Source: Plantago major (Eukaryota > Streptophyta > Magnoliopsida > Lamiales > Plantaginaceae). From it: DNA of 64,000 nt. The DNA lies in assembly GCA_026545765.1 (NCBI GenBank), contig CM048840.1, positions 8,033,765 to 8,097,764 of the forward strand, given 5' to 3'. Numbering within the stretch: position 1 is the first letter of the stretch; the number at the start of each line of letters is the position of its first letter. Under the pieces are notes generated by a model. The model saw nothing but the letters and a program-made list of their open reading frames with translations, did not search any database and was not told the DNA's origin. This document shows, piece by piece, positions 33,803 through 46,423 of the stretch. A program made the position numbers and the translations under genes.

Positions 33803-36800
33803 TGAATTAGTACAATAATTTAGTACTAGTATTTACTAACGAGTCACATAAATAGTATCAATGTCAGTCGCAAAGGAGTTATGTATATTATATAGGACCC
33901 TCTATATTCTATTTCTATTTTGTTTCTGGAAGATATATTAAGGCCTAAATGCCTCAGTCAATTCCCAAAACATGGATTACAAAAGGAAGAATGCAAAATT
34001 TAAAAAATCTTGTGTTTGGAATATGTTCCATATTCATAGAAAAATGAATATAAATGAGAGACGGTGATAGAATGTTTCGATGTTAAAATTTGAAGTACAT
34101 AGTGGTTAAAATCTTTTTGAATTTCATGTTTTATTTTCTCTGCAAGTTCAAATAACTGACACATTTTGTAACCTTTTGCTATGTTCATTTAGATTTAAGC
34201 AATGGATATCACTAGTAAATATTAAACGAGTCAAGTCGAATATCACATGACTCACTCGACTCATTGAATAAATGAGTTTATAGCTCGTTAAAATACATAG
34301 AATTTCCATGTATTTTTAATATATATGTTCAATAAATACTCCTTATGTTCCAATCTATCTCATCGTCATTCATTCTTTCCTTTTCTATTCATCTTAATCT
34401 CATATTCTAAAACCTAGAATGAAAATTATTGCATCTACTTGATTATCAATTAACACTTATATTGTATACATTCTCTATCATACTTTTATCACACTTTTAT
34501 CATTCTACCTTATGTTTTCTAAATTATTTTGATTATTTACATAGTTAACTTTTAAAACTGACACTCGCAAAATCTAAAAATGAGGTTTAAAAAAAAAAAA
34601 ACAAATCTTACCGTCGAGCCTAAATCGACCCCTAGTTAAATGAGTACAGATCTTAGCTCAAAACTCAATTAACTTATCAAGCGAGCCACTTCAATTCTTT
34701 TACCAGTTAAATCAAGTTATATTCAGTGAGACACATAATCGCAAGACTCCTGAGGGAGTACAATGGATTAGAGCAAAGAAAATGTATGACCATAAAAATC
34801 TGAATGTATGGCATCGGGTACATAAAGAAAAATAGTATATACTCCTATATAGAGAGATAGGCAAACTGAAACCGAAGCTAAAAGTCTGGGAAATAATAAT
34901 GGATCCAACTAAGTGTGGATTGTCAAATGCAGATATAATCATTAAAAATTGTGGTCTCGTAACACATCGGGAAATTAAGCCAACATGAGACCAACCCAAT
35001 AATAATTATAATAATAATGTAAAAATAGATTGATAAATAAATATATAAACATTACATGCCGAAGCCAATCAAATGATCACCTCATTATATAATGTAAGCC
35101 TTAATATTCTCTTTAAAGTTGACATTTTCCATTTCAGCCCCACAAAACGGTAACCCGACTACTACTTTTATACTCAACTTGCATATAACTTTACATTCTG
35201 ACCATAAATTATAACCAAAATTGAGTATTATTATATCACATTCTTTATTGTATGGTTGAATCATGAATGTGATTTTAGTGAGCATCATAATGCAACGGAT
35301 GGACAATAAAAGTTAAAAACACTCACCCAGTCTTCCACTTCAAAGTGGCCGATCGATCAATTATAGAAACTATCGGGAAAGATTATCTAAAGAGAGACTA
35401 AAAGAAATCGAAAGTGTACGAATTTGAAGATTTTAAAAGTAGACGAGCCCATCATAACTCTTCTAGCAACGTTTATGATCAATAACTTATAAAAAAAGTT
35501 GGCTTTAAATTTGCACGATGTCTTTACAACATTATAATTGGCGCAACATTGCAACATCGTAATTTATGTTCCCACCAGAATCAATAAACATAGGCTTTAT
35601 GCTATTGCTAGCACCCAACTTGCAAGGCTACCAAGACGCAAATTCCGCCTAAAAATTTCAATTAAATAGAAAATAATTTTTAAAAAAATTAAAAATAATA
35701 ATAATAGGAAAAATATTCAAAATAAATAAAATAAAATAATTTAGATAATCATGAATTGAACACAAGATCTTTCATAATCTATATATGACATTTACCACTT
35801 GGAGATAGAGATTATAATGCTTATATCGTATTTACACCTGATATATATGTAGCCTCAATTTAAAATCGAATTTCAAAATAAGGGGCTGCGAATCTAAGAG
35901 CATGCATGCTCAGGGTCGAGACTGCTGGCAACTTGTTCAGAAGAAACACTAGTACCATATAATAAATTATAAATACATCTATAATTCAACACCAACTATT
36001 AGTATAAATAAACCCAATAACCCATGATAGCCCGATAGGCACCATAAAGAGAAAGGATAAAGGGAAAAGAAATGCATAATTTGAGACGCGCTAATTAAAT
36101 AGAACTATACAAAACCCATTTTGAGGCACTTGGTGAAACAAATTAGTGAGATTCTCGTAAAAAATGTGGATTTTTTTATGTAAGAAAATACCTATATATC
36201 ATTCATACCCAATAGTTCAACAAACTCACCCAGTTCATACTAATATGATATGAATTTTCATACTGTTTTAAAAATCAAGTCTCTCATAATACTTGATCAA
36301 CAAATTATTCAAATATTCATAAATAATTAATCAGTTTATAATTAACGTTAATCAAGATAAAACGTATACTCATCCCGACCTGTATCTTCCTCACCCGAAA
36401 CTGCATGTTTACATACTTTTAAAATGATTTAAAGAATGATAAAAAAAAACTGGAAATATATAGCTAATTCTTTCTAATAATATACACAAGGAGATAATAA
36501 TTCAATTTTTTTGAGGTAAAAAAGTTATCTCATTATTTTTTTTCATCTTTGTAAACAATCTTGACAAAATAAAAGTAGTAATAAAAAAAAAACCTTACCG
36601 TAGGCCTGTAGTCGTGAAACATAATAACTATGTATATACAGAAGAAAATTAAAGACATGAACGGCACCCATAATTGTCAGGCTGAAGAAGGGAAAAAAAA
36701 AAAAAAAAGTAAAGAAGAAAAGAAATTGATAATTTGCAAGTTGCATGAGACAATAGAATAGAGACCACCACCACCAAACAAACCCATTTTGAGCCACTAA

Positions 36801-36913
36801 CTAAAACAAAAATATTCATTCAAATAATTAGCCCACAATTAACAAAATAAAAAAAAAAACATTTTCTTTCTATCTTCATCATCATCATCCCCAATTCAAA
36901 GCGATCATCATCA
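33803..36913. other. AT-rich intergenic DNA downstream of the PYL gene
   Basis: Contains A/T homopolymers, a CTCCTTATGTTCC segment near 34337 that may be a decayed MITE end, and a polypurine run near 36690-36720. No coding region is supported. The last ~70 bases form the PYL 3' untranslated region (ATC-rich). Confidence 0.5.
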
Positions 36914-37480
36914 TTATCCAATTTTGGCCTGATCCGCCATAGCCACAACCGCAAGCTTCTGCAAATTAAGCTTCACAACCGTATCCGTAAACATCTTAGT
37001 ATCCTCAGCCGTATTCCCCTCGGGTATATCCACAATATACGACTCCAACACCACCGTATACACCTTCCCCTCTTTCTCAAACTCGTTCACCGAAGTCACC
37101 GACCTGTAATTATTCAACCGGTGTTCTCCTCCCACCACTCTGAAGCTCAACACGTGGTTCTCGTCGTCCAGAATCTCCAGCCGCTCTGTCGAGGTCGCGG
37201 CCGGGAGGCCGGAGACGACGGTCACTTCGCGGATGGACCCCACGCCGCCGTCTCCGGTGAGCCGGCAGCTCTTGATGAAGTGTTTGTACCGCTGCGGGTT
37301 GTCGAAACTGCGGACTATGCGCCAGACTGCGGCGGCGGGTGCGTCCACGCGCTGCTTGATGAGGGAGGTGCAGGTGTTGGGTGGGACGGGGTTGAAGATG
37401 TGGTGCGTGTCTATCACGTGCTGGAGGTGGGACTGTTCTTCCGGGGTTAGGCCGTAAGGCGATTGCGGCGTGGAGGCCAT
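36914..37480 (-). CDS. PYL2: PYL abscisic-acid receptor, PYL2-like, single exon
   Basis: 188 residues with a START/Bet v 1-type fold, intronless as is usual for PYL genes. Key parts: N-terminal GLTPEEQSHLQHVI, CTSLIKQRVDAP, NPQRYKHFIKSC (K66 equals the ABA carboxylate-binding lysine), gate loop SGLPA (90-94), TSTERLE (E99), latch HRL (120-122), and C-terminal helix FTDTVVKLNLQKLAVVA. ABA closes gate on latch so that the receptor inhibits clade A PP2C phosphatases and frees SnRK2 kinases, in cytosol and nucleus. Sequence pattern (VVGGEHRLNNYRSVTS, DIPEGNTAEDTKMF) is closest in memory to PYL2 of the dimeric subfamily. Start at 37480 precedes the conserved N-terminus. A TATA-like ATAAATAAAA lies on the minus strand at 37587-37597. 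Confidence 0.96.
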   Translation of the reverse strand: MASTPQSPYGLTPEEQSHLQHVIDTHHIFNPVPPNTCTSLIKQRVDAPAAAVWRIVRSFDNPQRYKHFIKSCRLTGDGGVGSIREVTVVSGLPAATSTERLEILDDENHVLSFRVVGGEHRLNNYRSVTSVNEFEKEGKVYTVVLESYIVDIPEGNTAEDTKMFTDTVVKLNLQKLAVVAMADQAKIG

Positions 37481-39262
37481 TTGGAGTTTTGGGGTGGTTT
37501 TGGGATTTTTGGGGAGTTGGAGGGTGGCTGGGGAATTTGGGAATGGGAGAGCTTAGAGAAATGAAAGAGGGTTTTGGTTTGGAGGTTTTTATTTATGTGT
37601 GAGTGAGGTTTTGGATTGGGAAGGAAGGTGGTAGATGGGTGGGTTCATCCTTGATAAAATTGGTCTTATTTATTTATATTATAATATTAATTCATAATTA
37701 TTATTAATTAATTCATTCATTCATTCTGAGCTCGACTTTAGGTTTCCCTTTTATTTTTCTTAATCTCAACTTTTGTATCTCAATCAATCTTACGTTTTGT
37801 AAATTATTTTAATTATTTATATAAAACGTCTTAAATCCGTGTTCAGGTACAGAAAGTTGAGTGTGGAACGTAAATGAGGAATTAGTGTGATACTTGGACA
37901 TATGGGTGTTTTTTTTTTTTATTTAAATGAGAGTTTTTGGTTGAAGGAAGGGGGCTGTGGGGACCGCATCATAAGATACATGGACAGGGTTTTGGCATTT
38001 GCTTCGGACGCACCCATACTAAACTTCTCAATATTTTTCTTCATGTAAATTAATAGTAGGAGTGCTTAATAAAATTACTAAAAAAAAAGTGAATGAGTGT
38101 ATTGAGTGTATACGGTAAAGCAAATAATTGATAAAAACAATTTGTCAAGTAAGGAATTTAGAACACTGTAAATGATGAATTTCACATATTTTTACGTTAT
38201 TCGTAAATTATTGTTACCTCGTGTAGTTCTTCTCCCTAATATTTTGTAGTAGGCGATAAGTTCGAATAGACGGGAGATTTCTTGAAGGCGAAATTACTGC
38301 CGTTGTATACTTTTGCATAATGTAAATTGGACATGAATGGTTAAATTGCTCACATATACAATTGCGGGTGGTATTTGATTGTATGGGGCTAGTTGAAGCC
38401 TAACGTATCGAATGCATATGCCAAGTAGAGCATATGACGCACAAACGTAAGTGTATCGCTGGTGTGGGTCTATTGGAGACTACCATATCAAACATTAGAT
38501 GACATACAATTAATACATTTTTTACCACAGTGTAAATTTAAATGAAACACTTAAAATGTACATGGATAGGAATATAGTTTGAAATTATGGCATGCCGCCA
38601 ATTGAACTTCCATCACAAGGAACAATATATTAAACAAGTCTTTAAATAAATTATACTACCTACTCTCTTATGTTGATGGAGATAGCGGTGAATAGAGTAC
38701 GAATATTTGCAGTGGTTGAGGCTTAAAAGTAATGTAGTGGAATATTGCACACATTATACATAAACATGCGACGCTCAAAGGTGGGACGTATGTGTCTAGT
38801 GGGTCATTGCTATAGCCCATATCATAGAAGTAACGATAATATAGGAGTAACGCATGTATACCTCACATGCCTGTGTTTAATAGGTGCAAACTCGTATATC
38901 TAAAATAAAAGGAACCTTAATGTGGATATGGATTGTTTATTAATATGACATGATATGTAAGTGCAGACAAGCAAGACTTGCATGTTTTTTTAGGGAAATT
39001 AGAAAGTTGAATTAGATTAAAAGAATGAGCACCTAGAAATAGGGAATGTCATGAGAGTTTTTGGCCGAGGGGTTCAAGTTAAATTTTGTTTTGTTTGATT
39101 GTATGTTTTGTTCTAGGGTGGCCATTGGCAGGTTTTTTGGCCGCATTGTTGCATAGGGATTCTTGACTTGTGTATTAAAATGTATCTTGTCATTTTCCAA
39201 GAAAAGGTGGTAAATTAAAATTGTTGGAATCTAGAAAGAAATGACTAGATTTGGAAAGTTAT
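37481..39262. other. PYL promoter and AT-rich intergenic DNA
   Basis: The first ~200 bases are the PYL leader/promoter. The rest holds T-runs (37911-37921) and no supported gene. Confidence 0.5.
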
Positions 39263-39585
39263 ACTACCTCCTATTTTTAATATAAAATATTTTGATTTAT
39301 TTTTCATTTGACAAATATAATATGTTTCAGGAGATTCTGCTACGTAATTTCGTGTTTTCACAATTTATTAGGCATCAAACTCATTGATTTTATTGTTTTT
39401 CATTTATTTTGTCTTGAACAGTACAAAAGTTAAGCACATTCTTTATCTTTTATTGGTGGATTTATTTGTTCAAGGCACTAACATTTTTGTTCTAAATCAT
39501 TTATCAAGACTATTGATGAAGAGAGATTTATCTTAATTTGTATGAAATACCCCAAACATCTTATATTAAAAATAGGATGGAGTAT
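39262..39585. mobile_element. MITE-like element, ~320 bp
   Basis: TACTACCTCCTATTTTTAAT ATAA at the left is matched by the inverse TTAT ATTAAAAATAGGATGGAGTA at the right, an imperfect ~24-base inverted pair with TA ends. Internal sequence is non-coding. Confidence 0.75.
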
Positions 39586-41440
39586 TATTGTAGTTAAATC
39601 CCATTCACTACGGACTTGTTTTTAAAATCCTACTAGTAGTAAATATTGCAACTTTAGGACGTTATCTTTCTATATTTAGTAAAAAGAGAATTAAAGAAGA
39701 TTGTGGTTAGACAATTGGATGCTAAATCCAATCAAGATTTAGATAATGATTAATAATTAAGTTGTTCCGGTTAGTTGACATGATGAAGAATCTTGGGGGC
39801 TAATAATTGTTTATCCAACAACTAACGTTAAGCACAAATTGTGCTTTAATTTGCTTGTTATACACCAATAGTATGCAAGTCGCCAAATTAATCATCAAGA
39901 CAGATAATTAGTAGCTAGTAAAGTAAACAACTTTTATAGCATACCACAAGTTAAAAGTCGAGCTCCCAAAATGGACTGTTCAACCGCACTATTACTATTA
40001 AAAGGAAGTTATTCAACACTTATATTCACATCAACTTATTAATCAATATTTTTGGCTAATTTTTCATTTAGAAGATAAGTTCAGTTTCTATTTCGGCAGG
40101 TCTATATTATGCGCTCATTTCTTTATCACTCACTAATATCCAACAATTTATACACCGTTTTAAGTTGTATGAGTTTACACTATCTCAATCGTTGTTAGAT
40201 AACGCTTATTATAAGTCTAAATCCGAGTTGGTCTATTGAATTCTCCACGAAATGATGATATGGCAAGTAGATAGTGTTTTTGTACTACTTCACATATGGC
40301 CCTTCTAAAAAGGGGCCATTCCCCAATTCCATTTCTTACAAGATACCGAAGTTCACACCTTTTTTTTCTTTGGTGAAACCAAAGAATCACTTAAGCCTCC
40401 CAGTCAATATGTTCGACTCAAACAAAAAACTCTCAGTCGTTCTATTTGGGCTCCGAACTTGCATTTTCCACCACACCACCAAGCCCGAAAACATAATCAT
40501 GGCATCAATTAATGGGTATATTCCACACTATCTCAATCACCGGTATAATATTCTACACTCAGATGTAAACCAGGATAGTTTGTCTTTAAGTCCGCATCAA
40601 AAGACATCATAATTCCTAATCTAGTAGTATTATTTATAAGATGTGAGATCACAAATTCACATTGACATGAGTATTTGATATTAGTCCAAGACTAAGGTAG
40701 TAGTAGTAGTAGTAATTTGGAAGAAAACGAAATCAATTATGTAGGTAGGTCCGTCCAAGAAACAATTAAGCGCATGGTGTACCCCAAGATGAAATCTACG
40801 AGCAGCCAAAATAAGCGGTGGCAGGCAATGAGAGATTTCTTGTAATTAGTGCAGTTAGCCTGGTGAACAAAATACTAAATACTAGTACTCCACTACTGTA
40901 CTACTTTTAAGTCGTTTTTGAGCTTATTGAAAGGTCAGTCAGATTAATTCTGGGTTCTCATTTTTTAACAAAACAAAAGAAAAAGAAGACAAAGAATGAT
41001 GAATGGGTCACTCACGCGGCAAATCGAAATAAATAGGGGTCTCATTACCCTACTCTTCGAGGGAAGAAACCCTCTCAACAAATCTATAACATGTGCTCTA
41101 CTGTTTCTAGCTAATAGTACTCACTATCATCTTCACCTTCATGCGCTTTGTTGGTTGGGTTCAACCGCGCGCGTAAAATGCTGCAGCTAGTGTTTATTGT
41201 TGGTGAGGCGGACCGGCCTCATCCGTCCAGATGTGCATCGACCGTTTTCATTCTTTGATTACTCGAATATTAAACACTTGAGAATGATATGATTCGTTGA
41301 TGAAAAATATAAATTTTACTGCAATAATTTTACAAATCTAAGACAATCATCAAGTATCATGAGCCCACCTTATTTATTTTACGTAATTTGTAAACACTAA
41401 ACATAATACACTTAATTAGGAAAATTCAAAACAAAGAGTG
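39586..41440. other. AT-rich intergenic DNA
   Basis: An open frame of 112 codons (40274-40612) has no recognisable domain, and other short frames are unremarkable. A (TAG)n run lies near 40690-40710. Confidence 0.45.
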
Positions 41441-41447
41441 AAGGGTT

Positions 41448-42355
41448 TTTCTATTATCAGGTCGGCATCATACCGACCTAAACATAGGTCTCCGTTAGAT
41501 GATCTCCATGTGGCGTTAATTCAATCTGATCCATTAATTTTAGTTCGAAGTTATTTTCTCTATAATTTTGGGTACGATTGATAATTAATAATTAAAAATT
41601 CCCATAACATTTTTAGATGACTATAATACCCTTATAAAATAATTATTTTTAATGTTATATATAATATATATATATATAATTTAAATTTTTCTAAATAACA
41701 TATACATAACCTTTATTAATAACAAACAATTAAATAATGAATTACAGTTCCATCTTTAAATATACGCCATCGATAAAAATCAGTTAACAAACATTGAAGC
41801 TATTCAACTCTATTTTTCAACAATTACCAAGTGTGAAGAACCCTAATCAAACGATCAATCCCAATTCAATAAAATTATTCCAAAATTAGTGGAGCAAGAC
41901 CCAATTTTAAAGCTTTATTTATCCATCTTCAATCCATCTATCAGTGTGTCTGTTTTTCACTTACCATCGTACATCATCTTGGGTTGGATTTGGGACAATG
42001 TATTGTTTTTGTATTTCTTTTTCCCTTCACTGCGTTTGCTCTGCTCAAGGGAAAATTGGGATAAGTTTCCTCCTGACCTTTGTAACTAAAATTACGTTGG
42101 CTTAAAGGATTGTTACAGAAGGATGAAGACGATGATCATCAATGTTTAATTGTTGATATGTTTGGAAATGATATGTATAAAATATATGAAATTATATTTC
42201 TGAAATTTAATTAGATTTGAATAGGGGTATAGATGTACATTAATATTCTAGTATTAAAATATAATTAATATATCACATTATTAAGATCGTACATCGTGAT
42301 CATCTAATCTGAGATTTGATGCTTGCTTGACGATACCGAATCGAAAATAGAGGTC
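41448..42355. mobile_element. Candidate non-autonomous MULE-like element, ~0.9 kb
   Basis: Left segment TTAGATGATCTCCATGTGGCG (in two parts: TTAGATGATC, CATGTGGCG) near 41495-41515 is inverted at 42287-42308 as CGTACATCGTGATCATCTAA. Outside it, CTATTATC.GGTCGGCATC pairs loosely with the inverse of GATACCGAATCGAAAATAG (42332-42350). This suggests 60-75 bp imperfect terminal inverted repeats. The 66-codon frame inside (41889-42089) has no known domain. No clear target duplication was found. Confidence 0.4.
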
Positions 42356-44416
42356 TCAAGAGGGAATAAAGAAAAGCATGGACTCTTTGACAAGATTGAA
42401 GACGCTGTTAAGTTTTTGAGTTTTTATGTTCACTATACAATTAAAAATATTATGTCAATTCATTATTTTTTTATCAGATAAAATTGAGTTAATAGTCATG
42501 TTAAAGTCCGATAAGTTAAAAATATTACGTGGAACAACCCAACGTTGTTCAAGTTTGGAAGTATTGAGTGGCACAAAATGAAATAAGTTTACGCGAAATA
42601 CGTCATGTCATGTACATCCTGTACTCAACTGGAATATTTAATTTGTTGAGTTAATTTTTTTGTCCTCTTGTGCCATTGCGCCACTAAAAGAGGGAATCAA
42701 CTAATCATCATTCATAACTAATTTCGACCTTTTCTGTTTGATTCGTTGCACGCAGAAGCTATTTCAGTTTTGCCTATTCATCTAATCTAATCTAACCCAT
42801 ACTCTCTGTGAAATCACCCTTTCAAAGCAGATCTTATACACCAATATCACAATTAAAATTCAGAAAATCGAGTATATTCTTACTTAATTCAAAAGTTTAG
42901 TTATACTATGCCAAACGCTCCCTTAATTAATTGTATCTATTCAAATTAATTGGTTTTAAGAAACTTATTACTACATTCTGAATGATTAATAATCTTACAA
43001 GCTACTACTATAAAAGTAAAAATTGAAATGATCAATGACTTTTGTAAGGATCCGACCCTAAAGGGACACATGTTAATTTTAGACTCTTTAGTACTCAAGG
43101 GCATACAATCACCTTAAGTCGGAAATTATTAATAATGTATTCCTAAAAATAAATGAGCACATTAATTGTTGATATGAGTAGCATTTTCAACTCTCATTGA
43201 TATTAAAAATTTTGGGATGTTAATGATGTAATATATGGCATCATGCACATTCAATTTAAACATCACCATCGATGAGTGAACAGTGCAAGTAACTTAGCTA
43301 GAGTATGCCTTATCAATTAGCGATTGAATTGCTCTAAATAGATGGCTTAATTGGTTCATGAATGAATGACGATCACTAGCCTTATCTAAATTCACATTTC
43401 TACTCTATTTGCTAGGATTTTGATTTTAACACGCATCTTAATTTACGATAACAAGCATTAAGCGTCAACTTACATATAATGTTGATATATAGCGGTTGAC
43501 AAACACTGGTTTTTAACTAAAATATCTTTAAAATTGATTTAATAAAAAAAAGGACTGCGGAGATCCATAAACTCGCAAACACACTTTAATTAGTGAGTGC
43601 GTAATGGTACAATGAATCACATAAATATGTACGGAATGCCATGTTATTAGACAAGACACTTAATTGGGCGGTACAGAATTTATTGAAAAAATGGAATCTA
43701 AACTTACGGAGATCCATAGACTCACAATCACAGACATACTTTAATTACCTGGACGGTATAAAATTGTTATGCACATGTAAATAAGTATTTCATGTTACAT
43801 AAAAATATATATATATATTGGATTCTGGACAGGTTCGGATAGGATAGAACTACTGATTTAAAGGATTAATCACGTATATGAATGAATCACTGTTGATTCT
43901 TAAGTAGTGCCTACACAATATGGGATGAAAGCTCCACAACACTGATAGTTGAATACGACTACATAATTGTATCAAGAACTATAACAAAAGAGCAAAAAGA
44001 TTTAATAAGAAATTTTGCGTGAACTCGGATAACAATCTATTGGGCGAGTTCTGCTTGCTAATAAGTATATAGGGAAAGGCGAGTAGTTCATGAAAAGACC
44101 TGTTGATTTATATAATTTGGGAACTCATATGCAAAATACACTAACTACTCAATAAGTTGATTTTGGACTAATGATTTAGAATTAAGTGCAAAACTAACAA
44201 TTTTGCACTTAATTCTAAACATAAGACTTAAAACATTTTTAAGGTATATAATTGATCAGTGGTTGGATGAAAATGAAAAACATATAAACTCCAATGGAAT
44301 AGTGCTCGGTACAAAACATACTTCCTCCCCTCCCTATCTGAATTAAAATTAACACATAATTTTAGGTAGGTGAAAATTAAATAATTGATAAAATGTAAAA
44401 ATATGGAGTAAGTATA
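42356..44416. other. AT-rich intergenic DNA
   Basis: No gene is supported. A MITE-like start TACTTCCTCCCCTCCC near 44319 may be a decayed Stowaway copy. Confidence 0.45.
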
Positions 44417-44698
44417 GTAAAATGAAAGATTTTCTTAATCTATAGGAAAATTCGGTTTTCACAATAAAGAATCGGTCAGAAACACTACAAACCGGTCAGT
44501 AGTTTTTATATAAATACCTCAAATAACAACACTCTCTCACAAAAAGCCTCACAATTCAACCATCTTTCTCTCTCTACAAAAACCCTAGTGAGAGAAACAT
44601 CCATATCTCTCTTCACTCGCTCCATATCCTCCGTCGGAACCCCATCCTCTGTCGAAAATTATGGTGCTTCAACACGACGGCGATCAAATCGTAACGGT

Positions 44699-44701
<3 letters not shown>

Positions 44702-44733
<32 letters not shown>
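44702..44733. repeat. (CT)n microsatellite
   Basis: Sixteen CT dinucleotides, within the gene-like 5' part of the 2-kb candidate element. Confidence 0.9.
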
Positions 44734-44737
<4 letters not shown>

Positions 44738-44949
44738 GATTTCGCCGGATTTCTGCCGGATTTCCACCGGATTTTCAGATCCAGATGCTAAAATGTTCAA
44801 ATTAACAAATTCATCTCGCTTTTTTCGTTAAAATCTCAATCGGAAGTGAAATTTGACCTTTTATTTTTCATTTTCGCTGATTTTATGATTTGATATTTTC
44901 AGATCTGGTTTGATCCAAATTGCATGTTGAAAATCAAATTTCGCAATCT

Positions 44950-46290
44950 GGTGCTTTATTATGGTTTTAAGAGCTGGTGTTATAGTTTTAATCATCATTG
45001 TTATGGTTTTAGCTTGTGTTGAATGTTTCCGCCTGTTACTGTTTTAGCGTAAATGTTATAGTTTCAAGACTTATTATTGTAGTTTTAAACAGCAACGTTG
45101 GTATTTTTAGCCTCTGGTGAAATATTTATGATTTGATTTTTTGCAAATGCTTTGTTATAGTTTTAAGATGCATTATTATAGTTTTAAGAGGCATTGTTAT
45201 AGTTTTAAGATGCATTGTTATGGTTTTAAGCATCAATGTTACTGTTTTTAGCTTGTGTTGCATGTTCATGCTTTGTTACAGTTATAAGAGGTTTTGTTAT
45301 AGTTTTAAGAGACAGGGTTATGGTTTTAAGCATTAATGTTACTATATTTATCTTATGTTGAGTAGCTGCATGTTATTGTTTTTAGAGCATGTGTTATAGT
45401 TATAAAACCTATTGTTGTAGTTTTAAGCATCAACATTAGTGTTTTAACTTCTGAGAAATATTTATGATTTTATTTTTTGCAAATGTTTTGTTATAATTTT
45501 AAGAGGCACGATTATGGTTTTTTGTATAAATGTTACTGTTTTTAGCTTGTGTTGCATGTTCCTGCTTTGTTATAGTTTTAAAATGCACTGCTATGGTTTT
45601 AAACATCAATGTTACCGTTTTTAGCATGTGTTGCACATTTCTTCTTTGTTTTTAAGCACCAATGTGATAGTTTTGATGAGAGTTGTTATGATTTTAACCC
45701 AGTTAATGAATGTTTTAAGCAGGTGCTAATGATGACATCGAGTTTGATGATAGGTCTGTCAAGGGTGTCACTGCAAGATTGAAGCACAAGCAACAAAAGG
45801 CAGAAGCCGAAGTTCACCAACGAGTTTAATAAAAGAAGACCTATTTTAACAACTCAGTTTGTATTTGCATAAAAAAAATACCGAATGAACATTTATTGTA
45901 ATTTTTTTTTCCTATGAGAATAGATGTTTTAAAACCTTTGGATGAGTATTTTAATATTGTAATGACTGAATGTTTCAAGTATCTTATTTTAAGCTTGTTT
46001 ATTGATGTTTTAATGGCAGATCTGAAACTTTTAGACTTGTTTAATGGTGGTTTAATGATATTAGATTGTCGCTTAAAACTATAACAAACCATCTTAAAAC
46101 TATCATGGCTCCTTAAAACTATTACACCATCTCTTAAAACATTAACAAGAGAGGTTAAAATTATAATTGAAACATACAATACCGACGCATTAAAACTATC
46201 ACATCATATCTTAAAAACATTAACAAAATACGTAAAAACTGTAACTGAAACTTCAATGCTAACAACTTCAAACCATAACATAATCTATTA
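44950..46290. repeat. GTTATAGTTTTAAG repeats, direct then inverted
   Basis: About 20 loosely spaced copies of GTTAT[AG]GTTTTAAG or TGTTACTGTTTTTAGC run on the plus strand to 45720. From about 46070 to 46290 the same motif appears as its reverse complement (CTTAAAACTATAACA). The arrangement could fold into a large imperfect hairpin. Confidence 0.75.
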
Positions 46291-46423
46291 AAAGCATAAC
46301 TAAAATGTGTGTCTCGGCGGTTTTTAAAAAAACTCGGCCGGTCAGACCGCTAAAACCCAAAAACCACGAAAAATCACAAAAAACCTTAATTTTCCTATCT
46401 TTTAGGAAAATCTTACATTTTTC

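Larger units (their letters stand above)
44417..46423. mobile_element. Candidate DNA transposon or gene-carrying element with inverted internal repeat arrays, ~2 kb
   Basis: Imperfect inverted ends: 44417-44459 (GTAAAATGAAAGATTTTC..., ATAGGAAAATT) and the inverse of 46380-46423 (AAAAATGTAAGATTTTC..., ATAGGAAAATT). Inside, a TATA box (44507-44516), CT-rich leader and a short frame at 44588-44791 resemble a gene 5' end. A repeat array based on GTTATAGTTTTAAG follows (about 44950-45720), then a short coding-like stretch NDDIEFDDRSVKGV..HKQQKAEAEV ending in a stop at about 45827. The repeat then recurs in inverted orientation (46070-46290, CTTAAAACTATAAC). It could be a MULE/CACTA-type element or a captured gene fragment. 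No transposase is seen. Confidence 0.45.

Noticed and set aside
37121..37457. Plus-strand frames opposite the PYL gene
   Set aside because: Antisense shadows of the GC-rich PYL coding sequence.
40274..40612. 112-codon open frame
   Set aside because: No recognisable domain, AT-rich non-coding composition and no splice or promoter support.
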